Below are positions 1 through 9,350 of a DNA stretch of 64,000 nt, one piece after another. Numbering within the stretch: the stretch's first letter is position 1; every line of letters starts with the position of its first letter. This stretch comes from Isoetes taiwanensis. Taxonomy: Eukaryota; Streptophyta; Lycopodiopsida; Isoetales; Isoetaceae. Made by a program: the position numbers and the translations under genes. The notes under the pieces were generated by a model, which made no database searches, was not told the DNA's origin, and saw only the letters and a program-made list of their open reading frames with translations. The DNA lies in NCBI GenBank assembly GCA_021234155.1, contig JAJEKV010000025.1, forward strand, positions 18,653,558-18,717,557, in the 5' to 3' direction.

Positions 1-1011
1 AAGATGTTCATATGATATTGATATTGTTCATGATGATTATGTGATGATGGTTGATCATGTTTGTTCCTCTTGTGTTGGGAAGGGGGGTAGAGACCTGAGC
101 CATATGTAGTATGCTCCTAGTGTAGATCCCTTAGTTTCTATTAGATGCGGCCTGTGCATAGGAACCCACCGGGCTATGGAAGCTATGATGTGACTCAGCA
201 CCACACAACGGGGCTAGAGGCAAGATGGAGGGTGGATCCCTGCCGAGTGGGGGCTTCGGGGGATCCCACAGTGGGCTAGCACTTCGTGTGGGCCGAGCAT
301 GGGTCCGACACCTCCTGGGGCAATGGTGACGCCCTGCCTCTCAAGAGTTGCAAGTGTCAGCTTGGCTCTTGTTTTGGGGGTTCACGGTCAGTGCAATCGT
401 GTGTGTCGCCACGATTCTCTAGCCGCCCATGGAGCCTCTAGACCCCGGGAAGGGGAGATGCAACCCTTCCTACCTCGTCGGACCAGGGAGATGCAACCTG
501 GAGTAGTCCCGATGGGTGATGCCATGGGATTGCGTATCCGGAAGGTTAGAGTCATGCCACAGCTTGATCTAGCCCATCTGCAAAGTATGCACAGGAGGGG
601 CGGATGGATGGTCAACCCTAGCCATTATCTTATGCCAGCCCCGCCATTGTTATGACTCGGTCTGCTCTATCTTGAGGCCTATCCAGTCAGTCGACCTCCT
701 TATGTGTCGGAGCCACGGGTAGGAGCTCTCATGTTTTATGGTATGTGATTATGTTCTTTGCACTTGTGGATATGGGATGGACTACCCTTCGGGGTAGTAT
801 TTGTATTGTTGATGCTAGTTCTGACATGTTTATCGCTTCCGCTGTTATAGGAGCCCATAGGGGAAGGGCGCGCCAAGACACCTTCGTGTCCCCTCCCCGC
901 ACTAGGGTCACCTTAGAGTGCGGGGGTAGACGCGGAACTGTCTTGGTGATGAGCCGGATGGGGATTTCTGCCGAGTAGTACCGGCCCCGTATGTTTAGCA
1001 GGGCGTCCACA
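1..1011 (+). repeat. Ty3/gypsy chromovirus 5' LTR, left end outside window
   Basis: This stretch recurs at about 14,560-15,572 and 28,555-29,576, where it is the right part of complete LTRs. The window therefore starts roughly 615 bp inside the LTR. It ends in a CGTCCACA context directly before a tRNA-Met-type primer-binding site, which fixes the LTR/internal boundary at about 1011. The three copies are identical in AT-rich parts and differ by small indels at C/G-rich sites. No convincing protein is encoded, and the short ORFs here are not conserved between copies. Confidence 0.88.
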
Positions 1012-1012
1012 A

Positions 1013-1031
1013 TGGTATCGGGCCGATGTTC
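1013..1031 (+). other. Primer-binding site (tRNA-Met type)
   Basis: TGGTATCGGGCCGATGTTC lies 1 bp after the LTR end and resembles the plant retroelement site TGGTATCAGAGC, which is complementary to the 3' end of initiator tRNA-Met. One or two bases appear altered or missing, in keeping with the other small errors in this block. The site marks the element as + strand and would prime minus-strand cDNA synthesis. Confidence 0.75.
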
Positions 1032-1590
1032 TTGGTTGACCGGGAACTAGCACTCCACCATAACCTTGAAAGTAGTCTAACAAGCTTATAGGGGTGTGAA
1101 ATAAAAATTTCCACCATCGAACCTCGAAAATAAGGGAAAAATTTTTCTCTTAGGTAGTGGGTCCGAAAATAGCTTAAGTGTTAGACCAAGAAATGAATGA
1201 GTCGAATTCATCCTCTAGTAAATTGGTGTGGAAATTATGTATCTGCATCAAATTTCACATAAAATGGGTCGAAGAATCATGCCAATCGGAGACGAGAGTG
1301 AAAAAATGGCGAATCCATAATTAGCACATCAAACCATTAGGAAATTCAAAAATGTTTAAGTATAAATACGAATTAATATAGGAATAATACACACCTTAAT
1401 AATTAAATAATTACTAAATATTGGATAATTAATAAGGAGGCTAATAAATAGGGGTAATTATGGTGGGAGAATATTCCTAGGGACCCTCCTTTTTAAAATA
1501 TCGACACCTCATTCTCTCTCCAACCATTCCCACCACCATCTCTCTCTTGCTTTCGCCTTTTACGTCATCCATTTCTTTGAACCGTAAGAC
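1032..1590. other. Leader region before the histone-like ORF
   Basis: This is AT-rich DNA without coding capacity. Near 1440-1460 there is a TATA-like stretch (AATAAATAGGGG). From 1515 to 1590 the sequence is CT-rich, of the kind often seen in plant 5' leaders, and runs up to an ATG at 1591. It could be the retrotransposon leader, or a promoter and leader carried along with a captured gene. The sequence alone does not decide. Confidence 0.35.
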
Positions 1591-2402
1591 ATGGCTCAAC
1601 CAAACAAACAAATGAGGAAGTATAACGAGCGCCCCACCCTCTCAATGGCGCAAGCCGCGCCAGACAAAGATGTCAAGAAGGTTCCCCGAGCACCTTCGAC
1701 CTGGGCCGAGGAGAGGAGGAGCTTCCCTCCAAAGGCCCGGTGGCGACACCTACCATGACAGAAGAGGACGCGACCTAGCCCAAAGAGCTCTTCATCATCG
1801 GGCACCCAGAGAACCCATGAGTCCCGCCACTTTGGGCCCTCGGCGGACACACAGGTCGAGGGAGGCAGCGGTGGGCGGCAGCAGCAGCAAGCACCAAACT
1901 CAAGAGGCGGCCCTTCCAGCACCAAAGAAGAAGGGCAAGGAGAAAGCTGTGAGTGGTAGGAGGAGAAGGCTGCTAGGAAGAAGAGGGAGCGCGAAGCGGA
2001 GCCGAGGCGGACAGGAGAGAAGGACTAAGAGAAGAAACCATGCACTCGCCACCTGCCGTTATTGAAGAGCCTCGTGAGGAGGAGGAGGTACGGGAAGGGG
2101 GGGAGACGAGGAGGAGGGGAGCAGCAGAGGCCCGACGCGAGACCACTTTACCCTAAGCGGGCCGTGAGCCACCAAAGCAGTCAAGAAGAGAAGGTGGGAG
2201 AACGGGAATTCACGCCCGTCGGGGATCGCGGAATTCATCGCGCAAAATGAAGGTATACCAAGAGTACCTCCGCGCCGGACGCAGGTACAATGACCTGCCG
2301 TCGCCGAGGTGTAGCTTGGTCGTGGAGGGAGGCAGCCGAAGAAAAACCAGCCTAAGCCACCCCACCTAGACCGGAAAAACCAAAGGGGGTTCACCACGGC
2401 CG
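1591..2402 (+). pseudogene. Charged N-terminal extension upstream of the histone fold
   Basis: An ATG at 1591 opens a frame starting MAQPNKQMRKYNER that runs to about 1755. Coding-like stretches then continue in other frames: a Lys/Arg-rich piece (PKKKGKEKA at about 1919-1945), an acidic piece (EEPREEEEV near 2064-2090), and a second basic piece (PKKNQPKP) just before the fold. The strong charge bias suggests a basic, disordered tail like that of a histone or chromatin protein. At about 270 codons it is far longer than a canonical H3 tail. At least three frame changes are needed, so the true protein is unclear, and some of this may be ordinary retrotransposon leader. I do not recognise the first 80 residues. 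Confidence 0.4.
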
Positions 2403-2690
2403 AAACAAAGGTGTAGCCGGGTGTTTAGGAGATAAAGCACTTTCAAATGTGCACCAATCTCCTTATAAGGAAGGCGCCCTTCGAGCGTCTCCTTAGGGAA
2501 ATTATGCAGGAGTTCCGGACCGATTATAGGGTTACCCCTCTAATGACCAGGGCCCTGCAAGAGGCCGCTGAAGCAGAGCTGGTGCAGCTCTTTGAGGAAG
2601 GGAACCTCTGTGCGATCCATGCTAAGAGAGTTACCCTCATGCCGAAGGAACATTCACTTAGCACGGAGAATTCGCAGGGAGAGGCCCTAG
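2403..2690 (+). pseudogene. Histone H3-fold domain, CENH3-like, inside gypsy internal region
   Basis: The frame reads EIKHFQ, then [17 protein letters not shown] (alpha-N and alpha-1), FRTDYRVTP (loop 1), [20 protein letters not shown] followed by [12 protein letters not shown] (alpha-2 and loop 2). These align along their length with histone H3 without gaps. From about 2650 the frame shifts by one base. Allowing for one extra base, the third helix matches the H3 pattern of K-D-I-x-L-A-R-R-I and a stop follows at 2688-2690. Two in-frame stops interrupt the start of the fold (2414-2416 and 2426-2428). HFQ before TNLLI, RVTLM in place of RVTIM, and absence of the RFQSSA loop-1 motif resemble plant CENH3 more than canonical H3. 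Loop 1 is not lengthened. There is no intron within the fold. The breaks may be sequence errors, since this block is error-rich. Identification as an H3-family fold is firm; the CENH3 subtype is inference. Confidence 0.85.
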
Positions 2691-3374
2691 GCCCTCAACT
2701 TTTGTAAATTTTGTTAGAGGATTAAAATTTTCATGTAATTGTGTTTTCTTATTAATATAAAAGTTATTTTCCTCTGTAAGTAGAAAAATGTTAGATGCTT
2801 GAAATCTAGGAAATTAAACCCAATTGTAGTAGAATTCTTTATAACATGCTTAGGAATACCCTAGAAATCATGGCTACAACGAAAATTTTGGCAAAAAAAT
2901 CATCCAAAAAGCAAAAAATCGGGGCAACCGGGTGAGACCGCGCCAATGGCCTCTGCGTCCATGACGCTGGCGTTCAGCAGTGATTCACGAGTCTTGGCCG
3001 AAATTATGCTTTTAGGTGTCAGTTTTGTTCAAAATAAGTTGCTAGTTAGGTTAGAATTGATCCAATTAGCCATGTTAGCATCTTCAAACTCTCAAATTTG
3101 ACCAAAATTGGCTCCAAAATCGGCCAACCGGGTGAGACCGCGCCAAACGCGTCTGCGTTCGCGACGCGGAGGCCTTTCGCGCGGATTCACCCGGGTCAGC
3201 CCATTTTCGACCCAAATTAGCCAAATTCAGCCAAACAAACTGCCATGTAGTGTTTCTTGCTTTGTTTTGCTTAGATTTGCACTTCATGGTAGCTCATTTG
3301 GACACCCATAGCCATAGAACCAAGGCCTTCCTATGTAGGTACCTTTTGCACGAATCCCGAGGTCAACCATAGTC
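2691..3374. repeat. Non-coding stretch with two diverged GC-rich direct repeats
   Basis: After the histone-like region comes AT-rich DNA, then two related GC-rich blocks about 190 bp apart (about 2930-3000 and 3120-3205). Both start with CAACCGGGTGAGACCGCGCC and contain TCTGCGT and GATTCAC further on. The repeats have no coding capacity that I can support. Confidence 0.6.
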
Positions 3375-3382
3375 TATAAAAA
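3375..3382 (+). promoter_or_regulatory. TATA-like sequence upstream of the unknown ORF
   Basis: TATAAAAA lies 117 bp before the ATG at 3492 and is followed by a pyrimidine-rich leader. This is the arrangement of a plant RNA polymerase II promoter. LTR elements normally use a promoter in the LTR, so an internal one suggests a carried gene with its own control. The call rests on sequence shape only. Confidence 0.4.
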
Positions 3383-3491
3383 GGGCCTCATTTGTCATTT
3401 TTCTCTCAACAGAACTGCTCCCAGCCACTTAGGCGATTTTCTGATCCCTCACTGATCTTTGCAAACCATTTTCTACACCTTTCCTTGCTTA

Positions 3492-4440
3492 ATGGCGCCC
3501 AATAACTTTGAGAGATGGTACAATGCTGCAAACCATATCCATCAGCTCCCTGCTGACCAAGCCTTCTCTGTGTTTGACCACTTGTTTGATCTTCATGCAA
3601 CTCTGTCTAGAACACCATATTACACGGATATCATGTGCCAATATGACCAACAGGTCCTGCCTTGGGAAGTTAGACTACCTCCTAGGGGAGGGAATTGGGT
3701 TTCTCTGGAGACACTCACCCAAGCCTTAGGTCGAGAGATGGGAGGATCCAAAGGCAAGAAGCAGCTATGGGATAGGACTAGGACCATGCCAGATTACATG
3801 ACCTGCAGACATAATAGGCATAGGTACCTTTCATCTCAGACAGCCCTTGCCCTCTTCATGCACTATAAGTCAATCAACAAAGTAGGGGAACCTTCCGTTC
3901 AACCCTTAGACTTAGCTCCACTTGATACCCGTAGGGCTCAGGACCAGATCCTCAATATAGACTCCTCCGCGTATGAGTACCATGGCACCACGTCAGGGGC
4001 ACCAGTTCTGCAGATCGACGAAGACTACGAGCAGTTGGGGGAGCAAAACCCAGAGTGGGAGAGCAGGGAGGCAACAAGAATGCAGAGGTACATGTCAAGG
4101 CACGACGACGACATCAGAAGAGCCACCGAGCCACCGGTCGGCATCACAGCTCTGTCGCCGATAGTCATCGACGGAGAGGAGTACATTCTAGCAAATGACA
4201 TCCTCAACTTGTCATCTTGCCGGGAGCGGGGACTTGGTCGACGAGCTTCTAGGCATGATAGCGCATGGGAAAAAAGCGGACCTCATCGACTATTCATACG
4301 GGGAGATTCCAAAGGGGAGGCGGAGGAGACACTCTTATCTTTGGGGAGACAATGTCGACATAGCGACCTACCAAAGAGATAAGGAAATCCTACCGACAGG
4401 GAACTGTCATTTCGGAGGAAGAGTTCCAGCCCAGATCTGA
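3492..4440 (+). CDS. Unrecognised ORF upstream of gag in the gypsy element
   Basis: From the ATG at 3492 (MAPNNFERWYNAANHIH) the frame stays open to about 4382, some 297 codons; the upstream in-frame ATG at 3459 adds 11 residues. From about 4200 the more protein-like reading passes to a neighbouring frame (VDELLGMIAHGKKADLIDYS) that ends at 4440. The N-terminal half is rich in aromatic residues and histidine (YYTDIMCQYDQQVLPWEVRL), and the C-terminal half is acidic (EDYEQLGEQNPEWES). I see no catalytic motif, zinc finger or membrane segment and do not recognise the family. Its place before gag suggests an accessory retrotransposon protein or a captured host gene. The part from about 3933 onward is repeated at 18,010, where it is much more broken. 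Confidence 0.55.
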
Positions 4441-5036
4441 GCACACCTTGTACAAGCGGGGAGGGGCCCAAGCTCAAGCCAGGGCGATTCGAGCCGAGCA
4501 TGAGGGGCGGGTCCGATGGCATCAACTTGGACAATGCAACCAAGCATGTGGAGAGACCATGAAGATCTTATGGCGGTGGGCGCCCTACGGTGGAGCGGCT
4601 CAAAGGAAGGGCGCGGGTTAGCGAGGCGAGGTAAAGGTATGCGACGCCGCTACTACCTTCCAGCCCCTCGGCCAAGGGCAAATGGTAGTCTTCCACAAGG
4701 AGTTCAGTCCAAGGGGAAGAATCGGTGGCACTTCTCATAGCACTCGGGCCGGGCGGCACTCGAAGATATCGCCCCATGCAGATCCGTCATCCTTTTCAAG
4801 AGGTCCGTAGCGCTCCATTGCCTCGACTTCGCTAGGGGCCACCTCAGGGACGCATCACTTTCAGTAGTAGCAGCAACTGCACCAGAACTCCCGGAACCGG
4901 AGATGGCTCGAGCACTTGAGGGAGGATCGACAAGGAACATCCTGCGCAACCTCGGCAAAGGCCTCCGATTTAGGGATGTGAAGAATTTCTTTAAGCTTTC
5001 AGGAGGCCATTGATCAGCTATAAGATTTCCTTTCAA
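4441..5036 (+). pseudogene. Broken continuation of the unknown ORF
   Basis: Short open pieces in changing frames continue the coding-like composition, for example MVVFHKEFSP near 4682-4712 and EAIDQL near 5004. They end in AT-rich DNA. The same series of pieces is found at about 18,470-19,110 with different breaks, which suggests one longer frame in the real or ancestral sequence. Confidence 0.35.
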
Positions 5037-5240
5037 GTTCTAAATTGTATTAAGTAATCTTCTTTTGATATTATCATATATTTCGTAAAATGTACTTCTA
5101 TATATTAATGACTATTATGATCTTGACTTGTAAGTGGAATTCTCGCATGATTTCTTTTGTATCTAACAACAAACTAATTATAAATGAGTATAATTCATGT
5201 GTAAACTAAATAACAAGTATTGATGATCAATCCTTGCAGC
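5037..5240. other. AT-rich, intron-like stretch
   Basis: About 200 bp of AT-rich DNA separates the upstream ORF remnant from gag. It ends at 5233-5238 in TTGCAG, a good plant 3' splice-site context, immediately before coding-like sequence resumes. It is nearly unchanged in the second copy (about 19,110-19,325). An intron joining the upstream ORF to gag is possible but unproven. Confidence 0.35.
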
Positions 5241-5388
5241 AAGGAACATCGGCTCAGGTTCCCAAGGCCAGGGCCGACAGCATCAGTGGGTGCCAAGGAA
5301 CCTATTTGGACGTGATCAAGATGACAACGACGAAATGACGAGGAAGCAATCAGCGCAAGGCTCGTCCGGATGAGGAACGGATGCATCG

Positions 5389-6560
5389 GTGATCCATTGG
5401 GCTACCCCATTGATGAATGCCCAGGAATACGCACCTGCTCCACCACCACCTCCACCACTACCTCAGCAAGGCATTGAGGAAGGCCCACAGCAGGAGGGGC
5501 AGGACAACCAAGGAAATGTCAGGGACAGGAAGAGGAAAAGGAGAAACAGAAGGAGTCCAACACCACCTAGCTCCAGTTCATCAGACACTTCAGACAGTCA
5601 AGACAGTTCTAGCTCAGAAAGTGAGTCCGCAGCCTCCTCCGGTAAAGAGCGGGGCAAGGAAGGAAGATGATTCTCAAAAGAAAGTTGACAGTAGCTATGA
5701 GCAATGTGTGGAAGACTAGGAAGTTGGGTCAGTTCTCGAGGGGAAGGACGGTCGTATGGAAGCACAGCTTGATGAGATGGAAGAGTTGGCAACTCTTATG
5801 GCATGAAGGATAAGGATATAGGGAAAGTTGCCACATCAAACTTGATAGGAGCAGCTAGAATCTGGTGGAAAGGCTATGCAAAGTCAACAAGCTCAAAAGG
5901 AACAGTTGAGATTCAAGACCTTCAAACAAGGCCTTCCTTGAGACATTATGTGCCTAGGTCACATACTAGCGAAGGTGCAGATCAGATTTCTGAGTTGAAA
6001 CGTGGTACATTGTCAATAGCAAAAGTATACAGAGGAATTTATGCGACTTAGACTCCATGTTCCACGAGTGTCGAAAGGCAAGTTTATTGAAACTTACATT
6101 GAGGGACTAGAGCGGCAATATCAAAATACAGTCCGAGCAATCAACCCAAGGTCGATTGGGAGGAAGGCCAAGACAAAGCGATAAGTTTGGAGGAAGCACC
6201 ATCAACTCCAAAGAGAGAAACAATTGATCTTCAAAGGGTAAAGCTTGAGATGTACCAAAGGGCGATTATTCGTGAGTAAGCAATCGCCTCAGCCACGCAT
6301 GAGGCCGGCAAGGGGAAGAGCTCAGGGTAAGACCTTTGGGGACCGTAAGCCGCAGAATGCATCAGGAGGCAGTGTGCTAAAGCGTATCCTAGATAGCTTG
6401 ACGAAAGAGAAGAGACAGGAGTGTATCGAGAAGAAGCTATGTTTGTGTGCTTCGGCCAGGCACCAACACATGATTGCCCATTCGTCATGCAAAGCGACCT
6501 TGGCGAGCTTATGGATTAGGATTCACCAACTGAGGCGGATGAGGGGCGGCGACCAGCATG
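5389..6560 (+). pseudogene. gag: Gypsy Gag: proline/serine-rich linker, capsid domain, zinc knuckle
   Basis: The region opens with a proline run (PAPPPPPPLPQQ), a basic RKRKRRNRR block and a serine/acidic tract, as is common in the N-terminal part of plant gypsy Gag. The Retrotrans_gag core follows at about 5800-6180: IGAARIWWKGYA, HYVPRSH, LHVPRVSKGKFIETYIEGLE and QYQNTVRAINP. Near 6430-6500 a degraded CCHC zinc knuckle precedes the protease. Several one- or two-base frame changes split the reading. The Gag protein would form the particle that packages element RNA. Unit 2 carries the same domain at about 19,440-20,600 with other breaks. Confidence 0.8.
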
Positions 6561-6952
6561 AGGCCCAGGACTTCATAGATGGTGAGTGCCACATATGTGC
6601 AAACATTGAATCAGGTGATATTGAAAATCAGTCGACAGTCATTGCGGCTGATGGAATCATAGATAGCAATCCATATGTAGTCCTCATAGACACATGTAGT
6701 TCTCATAACTTTGCCTCTCCTAGGCTGGCTGCCCTAATGAAGAATAAGGTATTGAAGTCTAAGCCAAGGCCAGTTGCTATGGCAAACGGCGCCATTCGGC
6801 ACATTAAGGGGAGGAGGATCACGTTCGACATAGACCTTAGTGGAAGTAAGTGGCCGATGGGAGCGGAAGTCATGGAAATTGGAAGGTATGACCTTATAGT
6901 GGGAATGGAATTCTTGAAGCCAGCCAAAGCCATGATTGATTGTGGACCTTAA
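6561..6952 (+). pseudogene. Gypsy aspartic protease
   Basis: This is the C-terminal half of an open frame that runs 6245-6952. It contains the retropepsin active site as LIDTCSSHNFASP (LIDTGSSHNF in most plant gypsy elements, so the Gly after Asp-Thr reads as Cys here) and the second conserved motif IGRYDLIVGMEFLK. The protease would cut the Gag-Pol precursor. The frame is intact across the domain, unlike the flanks. The Cys may be a real change or a base error. Confidence 0.85.
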
Positions 6953-7169
6953 TGAAGTCGCCATGACAATGACAGGGCGACACCAAATTCATAGTGAGAG
7001 GTAAGAAGGCAGCTTCTTCTATGCAGTGTATTTCTTTGAAGCAGCTAAGGAAAAGTATAGAAAGAAATAAGGTGGATTACATTTTGAGATTGGAGGCAAT
7101 TGAGCCCAATAAGCAAGATGGGAATGACCAAAAGGGGAGGCGATTGCCAAAGCCCGGTGTAAAGACTTA

Positions 7170-8530
7170 TTTCTGAATTCAAGGATGTATTTCAGGATGA
7201 AATCCGGCTACCACCTTATAGGGGTGTGGGTGTGAGATCACATTGGCACGGATGCTAAGCCTACCGGCAAAGGCACCATCTGGGGATGAGCACCCGGGGA
7301 GTTGATTGAGCTCAGAAGCAACTCGGGGAATTGCTTGAGCTTGGTTTTATTAGAGCAAGTGTGTCTCCTTTTGGAGCACCCATACTCTTCGTGAAGAAGA
7401 AAGAAAGGGGGAGCTTAAGAATGTGCATAGACTATCGCCCGACTCAACAAGCGAGGCGATAAAAGAATAAGTATGCATTGCCAAAGGGCGAGATGATTTG
7501 ATGGACCAGCTCCAAGGAGCAAAGGTATTCTCAAAAATTGACTTAAGGTCGGGATACCGCAAATAAGGATAAAGGAAGAAGATATCCATAAGGCCGCCTT
7601 TTTAGAACCGGTATGGTCACTTTGAGTTCACGGTAATGCCCTTTGGATTGTCAATGCTCCGGCAACTTTTATCGCCTCATGAGCGGCGTCTTGAGGGGAT
7701 TTTCTAGATGAGTTTGTCATTGTCTTCAGCCGACGACATTCTAGTCTCAACAAATCCATTGAAGATCATAGTCGACATTTGAGAAGGGTGTTAGAAAAGT
7801 TGGCGGCATCGTTTGTATGGAAAGCTCTCCAAATGCCACTTTGCTCTTGAAAGAGTGGAGTACTTGGGCCATGTCATATCGGTGGAAGGAATCTCCACCG
7901 ACCCATAAAGATCGAAGCGATGTAGTAGATTGGCGGCTCAAAAGAATGTGGCGGAGTAAGAAGCTTTCTAGATGCGGCGAGGTTATTCTGAAAGTTAAGT
8001 GAAGGACTTAGCTAAGTGGCGTCCCCTTTGCCGGACCTCACTAAAAGTGTTAAGGTGAAAGATTGGAGAACACATTGGTTAGAAAATGTCAAGCTTCATT
8101 TGAAAAGCTTAAGGAGGCCTTAACCTGCGGACACCGGTGCTGGATTACGCGAGATCGGACAAGGACAAGATAGTAGCAGCGGATGCAAGTAAGATAGCAG
8201 CGGGTGGAGTCCTTATGCAAGAAGGAAGAGTAATAGCTTATGATTCCAAGAAGTTGAGCGACCAGAAGCGGCTATCCAACCCATGATCGGGAACTTCTAG
8301 CTATTTGTCGAGCTCTTAGGTATTTGGAGGCATTATTTGCTCGGGAGGAAGTTTGAGTTAGATCTTGATCACAAGAGCCTCCAATACATCTTTACCCAAC
8401 CTCTCTTAATCTAAGGCAAAGGAGATGGATGGAATTCCTAGAAAAGTATGACTTTGAGATTGCTTATAAGCGGGTAAGTTGAATGTGGTGTAGATGCTCT
8501 TTCTAGAAGACCCCTTGAGGCGAGAACACA
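7170..8530 (+). pseudogene. pol: Gypsy reverse transcriptase and RNase H
   Basis: Across shifting frames the hallmarks of Ty3/gypsy RT appear in order: [14 protein letters not shown] near 7340, [16 protein letters not shown] near 7390, the KIDLRSGY region near 7535, the VMPFGLSNAP region near 7635, and the Y-x-D-D catalytic box at about 7725-7740, where DD is visible as ADDILVS. GHVISVEGI follows at 7867. RNase H continues with VAADASKIAAGGVLMQEGR (8170-8230), DRELLAI near 8287 and DHKSLQYI near 8369, ending in LNVVDALSRRP near 8478-8515. The order RT, RNase H, integrase defines Ty3/gypsy. At least ten small frame breaks are present. Confidence 0.88.
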
Positions 8531-9350
8531 TTGTAATGCTATATCAACTCTTTCAAGTGGGTATGGCAAGAAAATTGAGGAGACATTACCATTTGATGGT
8601 GATTTCAAGGAGGTGTGGGAAAGCCTCTCTAGGGAGGCTAGAGCAGGATAAGGCGAGAAGCCTTCAAGCATTATAAGAAGGAAGGCAACTTGTTATATCA
8701 TAAGCATAAGTTGTGTGTACCCGAATCGTCGAGGGTATAAGGAAGTTAATTCTTCATGACACACACAACAGACCCAATAGCGGGGCATCACGGGGTTTAT
8801 GAAGACCTACTTCAAGATTGAAGTAGCTACTTACGGTAGGGAATGAAGAAGGAGATAGCAAGATACATTAGGAGTGCCGGTTGTGTCGACAAACCAAAGC
8901 GGAAGCGGCTTAATTCAGGAGCTTTGGAACCTCTAAGCGGTCTTAGAATCACGAAGTGGGAAGTGGTAAGTATGGATTTAATCAGGGACTTCCCAAGACT
9001 CTTGAGGCAAGGATGCATTGATGGTGCGTAGTAGACAAATTATCTAAGATGGCACATTTTGTGCCTTGTAGAACTCTGGAAACACAACACTAGATCTTGC
9101 CAAGCTATTTGTGAAGGAGATTTTTTAGGCTCCATGGCATGCCTCGAGGAGATAATATCGATAGAGATTCTAAGTTTATGAGTGCTTTTGGCGGGGACCT
9201 CTTTAGCACCATTTGAGGCCGAAGCTCTCCATGAGCGACTTATCATCCCCAAGCGGATGGTGGGGCCGGAGGGGCGAATCGAATCATTGAAGATATGCTT
9301 AGAAGCTTTGTGTGGAATAAGCAGTCCAAGTGGGATGAGTATATCCACTA
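8531..9350 (+). pseudogene. int: Gypsy integrase, zinc-binding and catalytic core
   Basis: The N-terminal region (HYKKEGNLLYHKHKLCVPES, then LHDTHNSPIAGH) and a degraded HHCC zinc site precede the catalytic core. Core pieces include VSMDLI with the first Asp near 8970, DKLSKMAHFVPCRT near 9033-9075, DRDSKFMSAF near 9165 for the second Asp, and NRIIEDMLRSFVWNKQSKWDEY near 9275-9340 with the Glu. The reading stops at WDEYIHY, where a large insertion begins. The C-terminal part resumes at about 12,440. Integrase would insert the cDNA into the host genome. Confidence 0.85.

Noticed and set aside
299-655. 118-codon ORF within the first LTR
   Set aside because: The frame is not kept in the other two LTR copies and has no homology that I recognise.
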